Shown: positions 7,354 through 16,426 of the stretch, piece by piece
Position numbering within the stretch: position 1 is the first letter of the stretch
How the letters are laid out: each line of letters starts with the position of its first letter
Source of the DNA: Lachnospiraceae bacterium
GTDB taxonomy: Bacteria > Bacillota > Clostridia > Lachnospirales > Lachnospiraceae
Direction of reading: 5' to 3'
DNA length: 51,073 nucleotides
Assembly (NCBI GenBank): GCA_028692975.1
Contig: JAQUWF010000012.1
Coordinates: 1 to 51,073, forward strand
Notes under the pieces: generated by a model
The model's database searches: none
Told to the model about the DNA's origin: nothing
What the model saw: the letters and a program-made list of their open reading frames with translations, nothing else
Translations under genes and position numbers: made by a program

Positions 7354-9519
7354 TTAACTTACCTGTGAGAACGGCATAGGATAATATGCTCTCAGCTTAT
7401 ATCCGCCGTCTACCATTTCATACAGATTCACACGGCCGGTAGAAATACCTGCTGCACCGTTTGTCTTGAAGCTGTATGGGAAGGTGATCGCACTGCCTTC
7501 GTAAACAGTCGTGGTCTGGTCCTCTCCGTTTACGGTCTGTACCAGTTCCAGTTTCACATCGCCGCCTGTATAGTTAGCCGGCTTGTCGAGCTGCTCATCG
7601 CACTGCCAGGTGCCTGAGGCATCGGTGGTCGGCTGATTCTGTGCCACTTCATCGGTATTATTGTCACCATTCCCTGTTTCAACAGAAGAATTAATCGTCA
7701 GTGTTACTTCTGATCCTACTGCCACTTTTGTGCCTGAAGCCGGGCTCATGGTAATAACCTCGCCTTCGGCTACACGGTCACTTTTTCCTGTGGTGGTGGT
7801 AACAACGAGTCCCTTACCTTCCAGAACGCTCTTTGCCTGTTCTTCCGTCAGACCACCGACAGATGGAAGTGTTACTTCTGACTCTTCTCCGGAGCCAGTG
7901 CTTACAGTCAGTGTAATCTGCGTGGATGCAGACGCACTTGTGTTCTCATCCGGTGATACCGAAATAACATTACCTACATCTACCGAGTTACTTTGCGCAC
8001 GGGTAACACTTATATTTGTAAATCCTGCATTTCCTAATGCGGTCTGTGCCTCACTCAATGTTGAGCCCACAACTTCCGGAATCGTAATGCTTTCTGTTCC
8101 ACTGCTGATCACATAAGTAATCGTCGTATTTTTTGCTACTGCAGTGCCTGCCGCCGGATCGGTACTGATGATCTGACCTGCTGGAACTGTATCAGAAGGT
8201 GCTTCACTGGACTGTTTTACACCCAGACCTTTTTCGTTAGCCGCTGCGGTTGCCTGATCTGCAGTCATACCTACCAGATTCGGTACATCTACCGTATCTG
8301 CACTGGCTTCCACAGTAGGCGTCGGTGTCGGTGTTGCAGTCTTATCGCTGCTGGAGCCTGGGAATTTGAATATACCTGCTGCCTGTCCGACAAAATAAAT
8401 CAGAATACAGATAATCAGCGCACCGATGACAAAACCTCCGATGGTCATAGCCTTTTCTAATTTACTGCTAATGCCGCCTTCGTCATCATCATCATCATAC
8501 TCATCATCATCATCGTCGTCGTACACGTCTTCTTCCTCCTCGTACCCCTTCTGCGCTGCTGTAGTGCTGCTGAAGGTAGTCTGGGTAGGCTGTGCTTTCT
8601 TTTCTCTTGCTCCCGCCTTGATGGCATCCATCTCGGCCGGCGATATCATAACCGTCTGTGCATGATCGCTCAAAGGTACCAGAGAGACAAAATCTCCATC
8701 CGGCTCGATGAGTGAATGCTTCAGATCAGCAATCACTTCTGTCATATCGTTGTATCTGCGATCCACGCTCTTCTGGGTACATTTGAAGATAATCTGTTCC
8801 AGGGCATGTGGAAGATCCGGCACGTATTTGGACGGTGCCTCCATCTCCTCCTGCAGATGTTTGATAGCGATGGCAACGGTCGTATCCCCGTCAAAAGGTA
8901 CCCGTCCGGTAACCATCTCATAGATCGTAATACCTACGGAATAGATATCGCTCTTGGCATCACTGTATCCGCCCCGCACCTGCTCCGGTGAACTGTAATG
9001 TACAGAGCCCATTGCATTAGAACTGATGGTATTGGAAGAAGCTGCTCTGGCAATACCAAAGTCTGTCACCTTTACCTTACCATCGGTGGAAATAATAATA
9101 TTCTGCGGCTTGACATCGCGATGTATAATCCCCTGCGCATGTGCCGCTGCCAGTCCCATGCAGACCTGGATCGCGATGCTTGTCGCCTCACGCACGCTCA
9201 GTCTGCCTTTTTTGGCAATATATTCTTTCAGGGTAATTCCCTCTACCAGTTCCATAACGATAAAATAAATACCGTTATCATCCCCCACGTCAAATACATT
9301 GACGATATTGGGATTTGCCAGCCCTGCTGCGGACTGTGCCTCTGTTTTGAATTTCCTGATAAACGTCTTATCCTCGCGGAATTCGGACTTCATGACCTTC
9401 ACGGCCACGAAACGATTGAGTTTTGCGTCCTTTGCCTTATAGACATCGGCCATTCCACCCGCTCCGATCTTTCCTATGACCTCGTATCTCTCCCCTATGA
9501 TTGTCCCTGTTTTTAACAT
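7354..9519 (-). CDS. prkC: PASTA-domain serine/threonine protein kinase
   Basis: This is a membrane kinase that senses peptidoglycan fragments or lipid II and phosphorylates division and envelope proteins. It has a kinase domain at 12-270 (catalytic Lys41, HRD ending at Asp135, DFG at 153-155), a cytoplasmic linker, one membrane helix at about 358-380, and three PASTA repeats outside the cell (about 409-475, 476-543, 548-615). The last 100 residues form an extra extracellular region without a family I recognise. A run of Glu and Asp at 327-347 sits just before the helix, an unusually acidic segment. Its ATG overlaps the stop of stp by 7 bp, implying coupled translation of the kinase with its phosphatase. 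Confidence 0.95.
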   Translation of the reverse strand: MLKTGTIIGERYEVIGKIGAGGMADVYKAKDAKLNRFVAVKVMKSEFREDKTFIRKFKTEAQSAAGLANPNIVNVFDVGDDNGIYFIVMELVEGITLKEYIAKKGRLSVREATSIAIQVCMGLAAAHAQGIIHRDVKPQNIIISTDGKVKVTDFGIARAASSNTISSNAMGSVHYSSPEQVRGGYSDAKSDIYSVGITIYEMVTGRVPFDGDTTVAIAIKHLQEEMEAPSKYVPDLPHALEQIIFKCTQKSVDRRYNDMTEVIADLKHSLIEPDGDFVSLVPLSDHAQTVMISPAEMDAIKAGAREKKAQPTQTTFSSTTAAQKGYEEEEDVYDDDDDDEYDDDDDEGGISSKLEKAMTIGGFVIGALIICILIYFVGQAAGIFKFPGSSSDKTATPTPTPTVEASADTVDVPNLVGMTADQATAAANEKGLGVKQSSEAPSDTVPAGQIISTDPAAGTAVAKNTTITYVISSGTESITIPEVVGSTLSEAQTALGNAGFTNISVTRAQSNSVDVGNVISVSPDENTSASASTQITLTVSTGSGEESEVTLPSVGGLTEEQAKSVLEGKGLVVTTTTGKSDRVAEGEVITMSPASGTKVAVGSEVTLTINSSVETGNGDNNTDEVAQNQPTTDASGTWQCDEQLDKPANYTGGDVKLELVQTVNGEDQTTTVYEGSAITFPYSFKTNGAAGISTGRVNLYEMVDGGYKLRAYYPMPFSQVS

Positions 9520-10256
9520 CTTTCCACCTCGTTCGTATCTGGTTCAATAATTACAACTGCAATGTTATCTTTGCCACCGTTTTCATTGGCCTGCCCTATA
9601 AGGGCTTTGGCTGCGTCCTGGATGGATCCTGCTTTGTCAATAATCCTTTTGATGTCTTTATCCTCCACCATATTGGTCAACCCGTCGGAACACATGAGCA
9701 CCCGGCTGTCCGGTTCGATCTTGTAATCGAAGAAATCCACATTGACAGTTGGCGCCGCTCCCAGCGCCCTGGTAATAATATTTTTATCTGGATGTACTCT
9801 GGCTGCCTCCGGAGTCAATTCCCCGATGCGCACCATCTCTTCTACCAGAGAATGATCCCTGGTAATCTGTGTTATCCCATCGTCAATAAGATATAGCCTG
9901 CTGTCTCCCACATTTGCTGTGTACGCATAATGCCCGACCACAGTCGTCACAACGATGGTTGTTCCCATGCCGGCCATGTCCGGATTCTTTGCCGCCTCTT
10001 CCCGAATCGTCGCATTTGCTTTTTCTATTCCCGTGCGGATAAGCTTGATGGGATTTCTCTCCCGGCTCTCCTCGATGAACTTACGCAATGTCCGAACCGC
10101 ACATTTAGACGCAAAATCCCCGGCATTATGTCCGCCCATTCCGTCTGCAACGACAAAAAGATTTGGAAGATTCCCAACTGGCTGCTCGGATGCGAACACA
10201 TAATCCTGATTCACTTTTCTTTTCTGTCCTACATCTGTAACAGAATATGCTTTCAT
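9513..10256 (-). CDS. stp: PP2C-family serine/threonine phosphatase
   Basis: This is a soluble metal-dependent phosphatase that reverses phosphorylation by the neighbouring PASTA kinase. The 247 residues match the bacterial PP2C core. Metal ligands are seen in VNQD (Asp18), DGMGGH (38-43), the SDGL motif and GGKDN near the C terminus. The start codon shares one base with the stop of rlmN (TAATG) and the stop overlaps the start of prkC. The stp-prkC pair next to rlmN is a standard Firmicutes arrangement. Confidence 0.94.
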   Translation of the reverse strand: MKAYSVTDVGQKRKVNQDYVFASEQPVGNLPNLFVVADGMGGHNAGDFASKCAVRTLRKFIEESRERNPIKLIRTGIEKANATIREEAAKNPDMAGMGTTIVVTTVVGHYAYTANVGDSRLYLIDDGITQITRDHSLVEEMVRIGELTPEAARVHPDKNIITRALGAAPTVNVDFFDYKIEPDSRVLMCSDGLTNMVEDKDIKRIIDKAGSIQDAAKALIGQANENGGKDNIAVVIIEPDTNEVERC

Positions 10257-11299
10257 TACGTAGTCTCACTTTCCAAATAGCTTTGTCTTAGTTGTCCACA
10301 GGCACCATGTATATCTCTGCCCATTTCTCTTCTAATAGTAACATTAATTCCGTATTTTTCAAGTTTATTTTTGAATTTATCGATAACTTTCTTGTTTGAC
10401 TGCACAAAATCGCGCTCTTTTATGGGATTTACCGGTATCAGATTTACGTGGCAATTCATTCCATGTATGAGACTGTTCAGCTGTGCCGCATCCTCCTCAC
10501 TGTCGTTTTGTCCGCCTACCAGACTGTACTCAAAGGTCAGGCGGCGGCCTGTTTTGTCATAATATTCCTGACAGGCGGCCAATACATCTTTCAATTCGTA
10601 TTTGTTGGCGATGGGCATGAGTGCCCTGCGCTTTTCATCGTTTGGTGCATGTAGTGACAATGCCAGGGTAATCTGCAGATGCTCCCCCGCCAGATCATGG
10701 ATCCGCGGCACCAGTCCGCAGGTGGACAGGGTAATATTTCTCTGGCTGATGTTCAGTCCATATTCATCACTGATCCCATGCAGGAATCCCAGCACATTGT
10801 CATAATTATCCAGCGGCTCGCCAGTCCCCATGATGACCACATTGGAAACCCGCTCCCCGGAATGCACCTGTATGCGGTAGATCTGATCCAGGATCTCCCC
10901 TGTAGTCAGATTCCGATTCAGCCCACCCAGGGTGGAAGCACAGAAGCGGCAGCCCATACGGCAGCCCACCTGGGAGGATACGCAGACCGAATTCCCATGT
11001 TTGTATTTCATAAGAACACTCTCGATCACATGACCATCCGCCAAACGGAAAAGATACTTCTGTGTCCCATCGATGCGGGACGTGAGCACCTCCACGATGT
11101 CCAGGCTGGTGTACACGGTCTGCTCTTTTAATTTATCCCGGAAACTCTTTGGCAGATTTGTCATTTCATCATAGGAGGCTGCCAGTTTCCCATGCATCCA
11201 TTCATACAGCTGTTTGCCCCGAAAGGCCTTCTCTCCCATGTCCTGCACCGTCTCCAGCACTTTCTCATAGGAAAGAGATTTTATATCAATTAACGTCAT
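10256..11299 (-). CDS. rlmN: Dual-specificity 23S rRNA/tRNA adenine C2-methyltransferase RlmN
   Basis: This is a radical SAM enzyme that methylates carbon 2 of A2503 in 23S rRNA and of A37 in some tRNAs, helping translation fidelity. The 347 residues match the family. The iron-sulfur cluster cysteines are Cys113, Cys117 and Cys120 in CRMGCRFC, and the second catalytic cysteine lies in the C-terminal ACGQLRQ. Its start overlaps the stop of rsmB by 4 bp and its stop overlaps the start of stp by 1 bp. Nothing in it points to the Cfr resistance paralogue, but only a tree would settle that. Confidence 0.94.
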   Translation of the reverse strand: MTLIDIKSLSYEKVLETVQDMGEKAFRGKQLYEWMHGKLAASYDEMTNLPKSFRDKLKEQTVYTSLDIVEVLTSRIDGTQKYLFRLADGHVIESVLMKYKHGNSVCVSSQVGCRMGCRFCASTLGGLNRNLTTGEILDQIYRIQVHSGERVSNVVIMGTGEPLDNYDNVLGFLHGISDEYGLNISQRNITLSTCGLVPRIHDLAGEHLQITLALSLHAPNDEKRRALMPIANKYELKDVLAACQEYYDKTGRRLTFEYSLVGGQNDSEEDAAQLNSLIHGMNCHVNLIPVNPIKERDFVQSNKKVIDKFKNKLEKYGINVTIRREMGRDIHGACGQLRQSYLESETT

Positions 11300-12663
11300 A
11301 TTTTTTTCCTTTTTAATCTTGCCATAAAGAATCCATCGGACTTATAAATACCCGGAAGCAGCTGCAGATAGCCCTTCGCCGTAGTTTCCCTGTGTAGTTC
11401 CTCACATAAGAATGGATCAATGCTGTCCAGTTCAAACGGGTAATTCTCCAGGAACCATTCCACATTGTCCTGATTCTCCCTGCGTCCAATGGTGCAGGTG
11501 CTATAGATCAGCGTGCCGCCCGGACGTACATAAGAAGCCGCATTGTGCAGGATCTTCCGCTGCAATTCCACCAGTTCATCGATTTTCTGAAGGGATGCCT
11601 TGTATTTGATATCCGTCTTCTTGCCGATGACTCCAAGGCCGGAACATGGCACATCTGCCAGGACGATATCCGCCCGGTCCACGCTGGCCCCATCGAAGAT
11701 CGTTCCGTCCATCTGCACTGCCTTCACGTTGATAAGATCCGCACGTTTGATATTCTGCCAGATCATATCCACCTTGTATTCGGTCAGATCCCTTGCTTCC
11801 ACCATACCGTAGCCGCCCATCTTATCGGCCATATGCAGGCTCTTGCCACCCGGTGCCGCACACATATCGATCACATAATCCCCCTGGATGGGGTTGGCGA
11901 TCTCCGCTACCAGCATGGAGCTGATATCCTGTGGAAAGATCCAGCCACGGATAAAGGCATCCAGCGCAGGCAGATAATTGTAATCAGAAATGTTGAATGC
12001 GTAAGGCAGGTAGGGATTACGTTTTACCGTAACGCCCTGGTTATGCAGACTGTCCAGTATCTCACTCTGGATAATGCGGTCCGTCTTGCATCGGATCGTG
12101 GTAGGCTTGTCCTTCAGGAAATCTTTCAGCATGATCTCTGTAATGTCTATGCCGAACTCCTCGATCCATTTTTTCACCAGCCACCGGGGCATGGAATACT
12201 GCACAGACAGGCACTCCGTGGGATTATTCATGGTCGGGTACTCGATCTTGTCCAGATTGCGCACGATATTGCGCAGCACACCGTTCACGAAACTCTTCAG
12301 ACTGTAAAAGCCCTTTTTCTGTGCCAGTTTCACCGCTTCATCACAGGCTGCCGACGCCGGCACGCTGTCCATGAATTTGATCTGGTAGACGGCGCTGCGC
12401 AAAATATTCTGGATCACCGGCTTCATCTTGGCAACTTTTATATTGGAAAACTGGTCGATGATATAATCCAGCAAAATCATCTGCTCGATGGTGCCCTCAC
12501 AGATACGTGTGATAAAACTGCGCTCCTGTTTTGGCAGATACTGGTATTTCTCCAGGGCATTGCGAATAGCAATATGGCTGTATTCTCCATCCCGGTTCAC
12601 TTCCAGCAAAATGCCCAGAATGATCTCCCGCGTATTTACATTTGTCACGATTTTATCCTCCAA
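11296..12663 (-). CDS. rsmB: 16S rRNA (cytosine-C5) methyltransferase RsmB
   Basis: The enzyme methylates C967 of 16S rRNA using S-adenosylmethionine. The 455 residues comprise a NusB-like RNA-binding domain (about 8-145) and a Rossmann methyltransferase domain. In the latter, CAAPGGKS is the cofactor loop, DVPCSGLG carries one cysteine and YSTCTI carries the other of the two catalytic cysteines of this family. It lies 18 bp after fmt and overlaps rlmN by 4 bp. Many Clostridia have an extra zinc metallopeptidase gene between fmt and rsmB; none is present here. Confidence 0.94.
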   Translation of the reverse strand: MEDKIVTNVNTREIILGILLEVNRDGEYSHIAIRNALEKYQYLPKQERSFITRICEGTIEQMILLDYIIDQFSNIKVAKMKPVIQNILRSAVYQIKFMDSVPASAACDEAVKLAQKKGFYSLKSFVNGVLRNIVRNLDKIEYPTMNNPTECLSVQYSMPRWLVKKWIEEFGIDITEIMLKDFLKDKPTTIRCKTDRIIQSEILDSLHNQGVTVKRNPYLPYAFNISDYNYLPALDAFIRGWIFPQDISSMLVAEIANPIQGDYVIDMCAAPGGKSLHMADKMGGYGMVEARDLTEYKVDMIWQNIKRADLINVKAVQMDGTIFDGASVDRADIVLADVPCSGLGVIGKKTDIKYKASLQKIDELVELQRKILHNAASYVRPGGTLIYSTCTIGRRENQDNVEWFLENYPFELDSIDPFLCEELHRETTAKGYLQLLPGIYKSDGFFMARLKRKKI

Positions 12664-12681
12664 TTTCCTATTGCTTCTCTC

Positions 12682-13611
12682 TTATGCTAACTTGTTGTTT
12701 CTGATCACGTAGCCGCGCAGGAATGCTGTTACCGGCATACGTTTCTTACCTTCCAGCTGCAGTTCATCCACACACAGGATGCCCACGCCGGTCTGGATAT
12801 ACATGCCTTTACCATCGGTTCTCACTACGGTTCCGGGCTCTCCGGTCAGATCCCTTTTCTCCACATGTGCCTTCCATATTTTCAAGGTCTTTCCGTCCAT
12901 TTTCGTGTATGCACTTGGCCATGGATTCAGGCCGCGAATCAATCGCTCAATCTCTTCTGCGGATCGATTCCAATCGATATGCCCCATATCCTTGCTGATC
13001 ATCTTCGCGTAATCTGTAGTGCTTTCCTCCGGCTGTTTTGTATAGACTGCCGTACGGTTTTCCACAGACACCAGCGTTTCCACCAGAAGTTTTGCACCGG
13101 CTTCGCTTAATTTGTCGAACAGGCTTCCACCAGTCTCGTTTTTCTCTAATGGAACCACCACTGTGGAAATCATATCTCCTGTATCCAGTCCTGCATCCAT
13201 ACGCATAATAGTCACACCGGATTGTTTCTCACCGTCAATGACCGCCCACTGGATCGGTGCTGCACCGCGATATTTTGGAAGGAGGGAGCCATGCACATTC
13301 AAACATCCGTATTTGGGAATATCCAGAATCGCCTGGGGAATGATCTGGCCGAAAGCCACGACTACGATCACGTCCGGATTCATGGCACGGATAGCTTCTA
13401 TAGATTCCTCTTCTCTCACCTTCTTCGGCTGAAGCACTGGAAGGTTTTCCCGCACTGCCACTTCTTTTACCGGGGTAGGCTGGAGTGTCTTGCCTCTTCC
13501 CTTTGGCTTGTCCGGCTGTGTCACTACACCAGCCACTTCGTGTCCAGCCTTTATAATTGCTTCTAATGTACCCACCGCGAAATCCGGTGTTCCCATAAAG
13601 ACTACTCTCAT
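12682..13611 (-). CDS. fmt: Methionyl-tRNA formyltransferase
   Basis: The enzyme adds a formyl group from 10-formyltetrahydrofolate to initiator methionyl-tRNA. The 309 residues match the family. The catalytic trio is Asn105 and His107 (in the stretch ending HGSLLPKYRG) and Asp143 in GLDTGD. A C-terminal OB-like domain that binds the tRNA follows. The start directly abuts the stop of def, the deformylase that removes the same formyl group from finished proteins, so supply and removal are co-transcribed. Confidence 0.95.
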   Translation of the reverse strand: MRVVFMGTPDFAVGTLEAIIKAGHEVAGVVTQPDKPKGRGKTLQPTPVKEVAVRENLPVLQPKKVREEESIEAIRAMNPDVIVVVAFGQIIPQAILDIPKYGCLNVHGSLLPKYRGAAPIQWAVIDGEKQSGVTIMRMDAGLDTGDMISTVVVPLEKNETGGSLFDKLSEAGAKLLVETLVSVENRTAVYTKQPEESTTDYAKMISKDMGHIDWNRSAEEIERLIRGLNPWPSAYTKMDGKTLKIWKAHVEKRDLTGEPGTVVRTDGKGMYIQTGVGILCVDELQLEGKKRMPVTAFLRGYVIRNNKLA

Positions 13612-14097
13612 CTATTCTTCCTCTTCTTCCTCTTCCTCATAATTGGTATCATGCAGCTCGCCCTGTACATGGCTGGTATAGAGAATACCGTCCAGGTGAT
13701 CGCATTCGTGGCAGATGGCTCTTGCCAGGAGTTCCGTACCTTCTAATACGAAGGTGTCCAGATTCTCATCCTGTGCTTCTACCTTGACGTAATTCGGTCT
13801 GGTCACGGTGCCTGCCTTGCCCGGAAGGCTTAAGCAGCCTTCATCACCGGTCTGCTCTCCGTCTGTTTCCAGAATCTTCGGATTGATCAAAACGATGGGT
13901 TCTTCCCCCACATCGATAACCACGATACGTTTCAGGATGCCCACCTGCGGTGCCGCCAGTCCTACACCCATGCCATCATACATGGTATCAAACATGTCAT
14001 CAATCAACTGTTCCAGTTTCGGCGTCATTTTTTCCACCGGTCTGCTTACTTTTTCCAGGACGCGGTCACCCTGGATTCGAATTGTACGAAGTGCCAT
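13612..14097 (-). CDS. def: Peptide deformylase
   Basis: This is a metalloenzyme that removes the formyl group from new protein N termini. The 161 residues show all three family motifs: GVGLAAPQVG (44-53), EGCLSLPG with metal ligand Cys88, and HECDHLDG with ligands His130 and His134 and catalytic Glu131. After the usual end the protein carries a tail of eight glutamates, encoded by a GAA/GAG repeat. The tail is not part of the catalytic fold and could vary in length by slippage. The start has a GGAGAG site. Confidence 0.95.
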   Translation of the reverse strand: MALRTIRIQGDRVLEKVSRPVEKMTPKLEQLIDDMFDTMYDGMGVGLAAPQVGILKRIVVIDVGEEPIVLINPKILETDGEQTGDEGCLSLPGKAGTVTRPNYVKVEAQDENLDTFVLEGTELLARAICHECDHLDGILYTSHVQGELHDTNYEEEEEEEE

Positions 14098-14127
14098 TTT
14101 TTCTCTCCTTATGTCTTATTCTTGTTT

Positions 14128-14210
14128 ATGATGTGCAGATTCCAGACCTGTTCGTTCCAACCTATATTCATAATTAAACAAATCACTTAACAAGTAAATT
14201 TGCACATCAT
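14128..14210 (-). other. Long-range stem in the priA-def spacer
   Basis: A perfect 10-bp inverted repeat, ATGATGTGCA (14128-14137) and TGCACATCAT (14201-14210), brackets 63 nt of AT-rich sequence between priA and def. Allowing two mismatches it extends to about 15 bp. It lies entirely inside the operon's mRNA, ending just before the def ribosome binding site. No T-run follows, so it is not a standard terminator. It could be an mRNA processing or stabilising element, which is inference. Confidence 0.4.
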
Positions 14211-16426
14211 TACGTCATGTCGAACTGTATCTGTATACTGTCATATCCGGAATTAATCTGGATATAGCGTTCTAATTGGTCTTTTATCATTGTTAATATA
14301 TCATATTTCGGGTGTTTGCAGTAGATGACTTTGCGGTACCGGTCATTTATCTTACCGATACTCTCCGGCGCTGGTCCGATGATCTGCAGGTCCGGCTTGC
14401 GGTATATCTGCTGCAGATACTTCTTCAGGTATTCCATAGCCTGCTCCAGATGCTCCTCCAGCATACCGCTGCCAAGGATAGCCATCATGGCATCCACCGG
14501 CGGGTACCCCATAAGAGTCCGGTATGCAATCTCCTCATCATAAAAAGCTTCATAATCCTGGTCGGCGGCCGCCACAAGAGCGGGATGCTCCGGGTCATAG
14601 GTCTGGATAAATGCTTCTCCTGCCTGCTCGCCTCTGCCTGCACGTCCCACGGCCTGACAGACCAGCTGAAAGGTACGCTCCCCGGCACAGTAATCTGCCG
14701 CATGGAGTGACAGGTCCGCCGCCAGCACACCCACCAGCGTCACATGAGGGAAATCATGACCTTTTACAATCATCTGGGTTCCTATGAGGATATCTGCCTC
14801 CCCGTTTTCAAAAGCGGTCAATATCTTTGCATGACCGTCTTTGCCGCGGGTCGTATCCAGATCCATCCTAAGGACCCGGACTCCGGGAAACATCTGCAGG
14901 ACCAGACTCTCGATCTGCTGTGTCCCGGCACCGAATCCACCGATGTAGGTGGACTGACATTCCGGACATTCCTTCAGATCCGGTGTCTCGTAACCACAGT
15001 AATGGCAGATAAGCTTTCCGTTGCGGTGTGAGGATAAGGACACATCGCAGTGGGGACATTTGGCCACATAGCCACAGGAACGGCAGGATACAAATCCCGC
15101 ATAGCCGCGGCGGTTCAAAAACAGCATGACCTGCTCTTTTTTCTCTAACCGAAGGGCAATAGCCTCCTGGAGACTGCGGCTGAAGATGGAGCGGTTTCCC
15201 GCCTTTAGTTCCTCTCTCATATCGATGATCGTCGTTTTGGGAAGCTGGCTGCTGCCATAGCGTTCCCGCAGACGAAATAGTCGGTAATCCCCTTCCATAG
15301 CATGATAATATGCGGTCACGGAGGGTGTTGCAGAACCCATGACCACATGGGCCTGCTCCATCTCCCCCCGTCGGACAGCCACCTCTCTGGCGTGATATCT
15401 TGGAACGGTCTCGCTGTGATAAGAAGTCTCATGCTCCTCATCCATGATGATCAGTCCCAGATCCGGGAAGGGGGTAAACAGGGCTGATCTTGGTCCTACC
15501 ATGATCTGCACATCCCCGGCCTTAGCCGCCTTGAACTGGTCGTAACGCTGGGCCGTACTCATACGGGAATTTAGGAAGGAAACTCCCTTGCCGAACCGAT
15601 GGAGAAAACGCATGACGATCTGATGGGTCAACGCGATCTCTGGGATCAGCACAATCACCTGCCTGCCCTGGTCTACGGTCTCCTGGATCAGTTCCATATA
15701 GACCTGCGTCTTACCGCTTCCGGTAATCCCGTGAATCAGACAGGGGCGGTCGTCCGCTTCCCATTCCTCCAGGATACCGTTTACCACCTGGGTCTGCTCC
15801 TTGGTCAGGATATCACACTTGGTATCCGTCACTTCCTCCAGGGCATCCCGGTAAACGGACTCCGTAGTAATCTCCAAAATACCGTCCTTTTCCAGACTGC
15901 GTATCACATTGGCCGTCACCTGCAGTTTCGCGGTCACCACCTGGTAAGGCAGTTCTGCCTGATCCAGCAGGCCAGCCAGCAGCCTGGCTTTTGCCACGTA
16001 ATGTTTATTCAGATATTCATCCAAAAGTCGCGCGCCATCTGCTTTGCTGATTCTCAGGCAGACTTTGCGTGCTTCTTTTCCCTTGACTTTATCTTTCACC
16101 GGAAGGACGGTCTTTAATGCCTGTATCATAGTGGAACCGTAGTTTTGCCGCATCCAGGCCGCCAGGGCCACCAGTTTGCTCTCCACGGTCTCCTCATTGC
16201 TGTTTGCGCGGATGATTCTCTTCATCTTACTCACATCGAAGGACGGTTTGTCATCAAATCCTGTGACATAGCCTTTGATCTGACGATCCCCCCGTCCGAA
16301 GGGAATGGTCACCACCATGCCCTCGGTGAGTATTTCCTGCATCTCCTCCGGTACCAGATATTGAAAGGTCCGGTCTAATTTTTCATGAGAAATATCAACA
16401 ATGATATCCGCATACTTTTTCGTCAT
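14210..16426 (-). CDS. priA: Primosomal protein N' (replication restart helicase PriA)
   Basis: This is a 3'-5' DNA helicase that reloads the replication machinery at collapsed forks. The 738 residues comprise an N-terminal DNA-binding region (1-190), a helicase core with Walker A GITGSGKT (233-240, Lys239), a DEEH box, and a zinc-binding insert with paired CxxC motifs (CRSC, CPHC, CHYC, CPEC). The QAVGRAGRG motif VI is present. Its start abuts the stop of murE with no spacer. A 112-bp gap separates it from def. Confidence 0.95.
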   Translation of the reverse strand: MTKKYADIIVDISHEKLDRTFQYLVPEEMQEILTEGMVVTIPFGRGDRQIKGYVTGFDDKPSFDVSKMKRIIRANSNEETVESKLVALAAWMRQNYGSTMIQALKTVLPVKDKVKGKEARKVCLRISKADGARLLDEYLNKHYVAKARLLAGLLDQAELPYQVVTAKLQVTANVIRSLEKDGILEITTESVYRDALEEVTDTKCDILTKEQTQVVNGILEEWEADDRPCLIHGITGSGKTQVYMELIQETVDQGRQVIVLIPEIALTHQIVMRFLHRFGKGVSFLNSRMSTAQRYDQFKAAKAGDVQIMVGPRSALFTPFPDLGLIIMDEEHETSYHSETVPRYHAREVAVRRGEMEQAHVVMGSATPSVTAYYHAMEGDYRLFRLRERYGSSQLPKTTIIDMREELKAGNRSIFSRSLQEAIALRLEKKEQVMLFLNRRGYAGFVSCRSCGYVAKCPHCDVSLSSHRNGKLICHYCGYETPDLKECPECQSTYIGGFGAGTQQIESLVLQMFPGVRVLRMDLDTTRGKDGHAKILTAFENGEADILIGTQMIVKGHDFPHVTLVGVLAADLSLHAADYCAGERTFQLVCQAVGRAGRGEQAGEAFIQTYDPEHPALVAAADQDYEAFYDEEIAYRTLMGYPPVDAMMAILGSGMLEEHLEQAMEYLKKYLQQIYRKPDLQIIGPAPESIGKINDRYRKVIYCKHPKYDILTMIKDQLERYIQINSGYDSIQIQFDMT

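Noticed and set aside
11545-12690. 381-codon frame opposite rsmB
   Set aside because: Antisense shadow of a well-supported gene with no family features.
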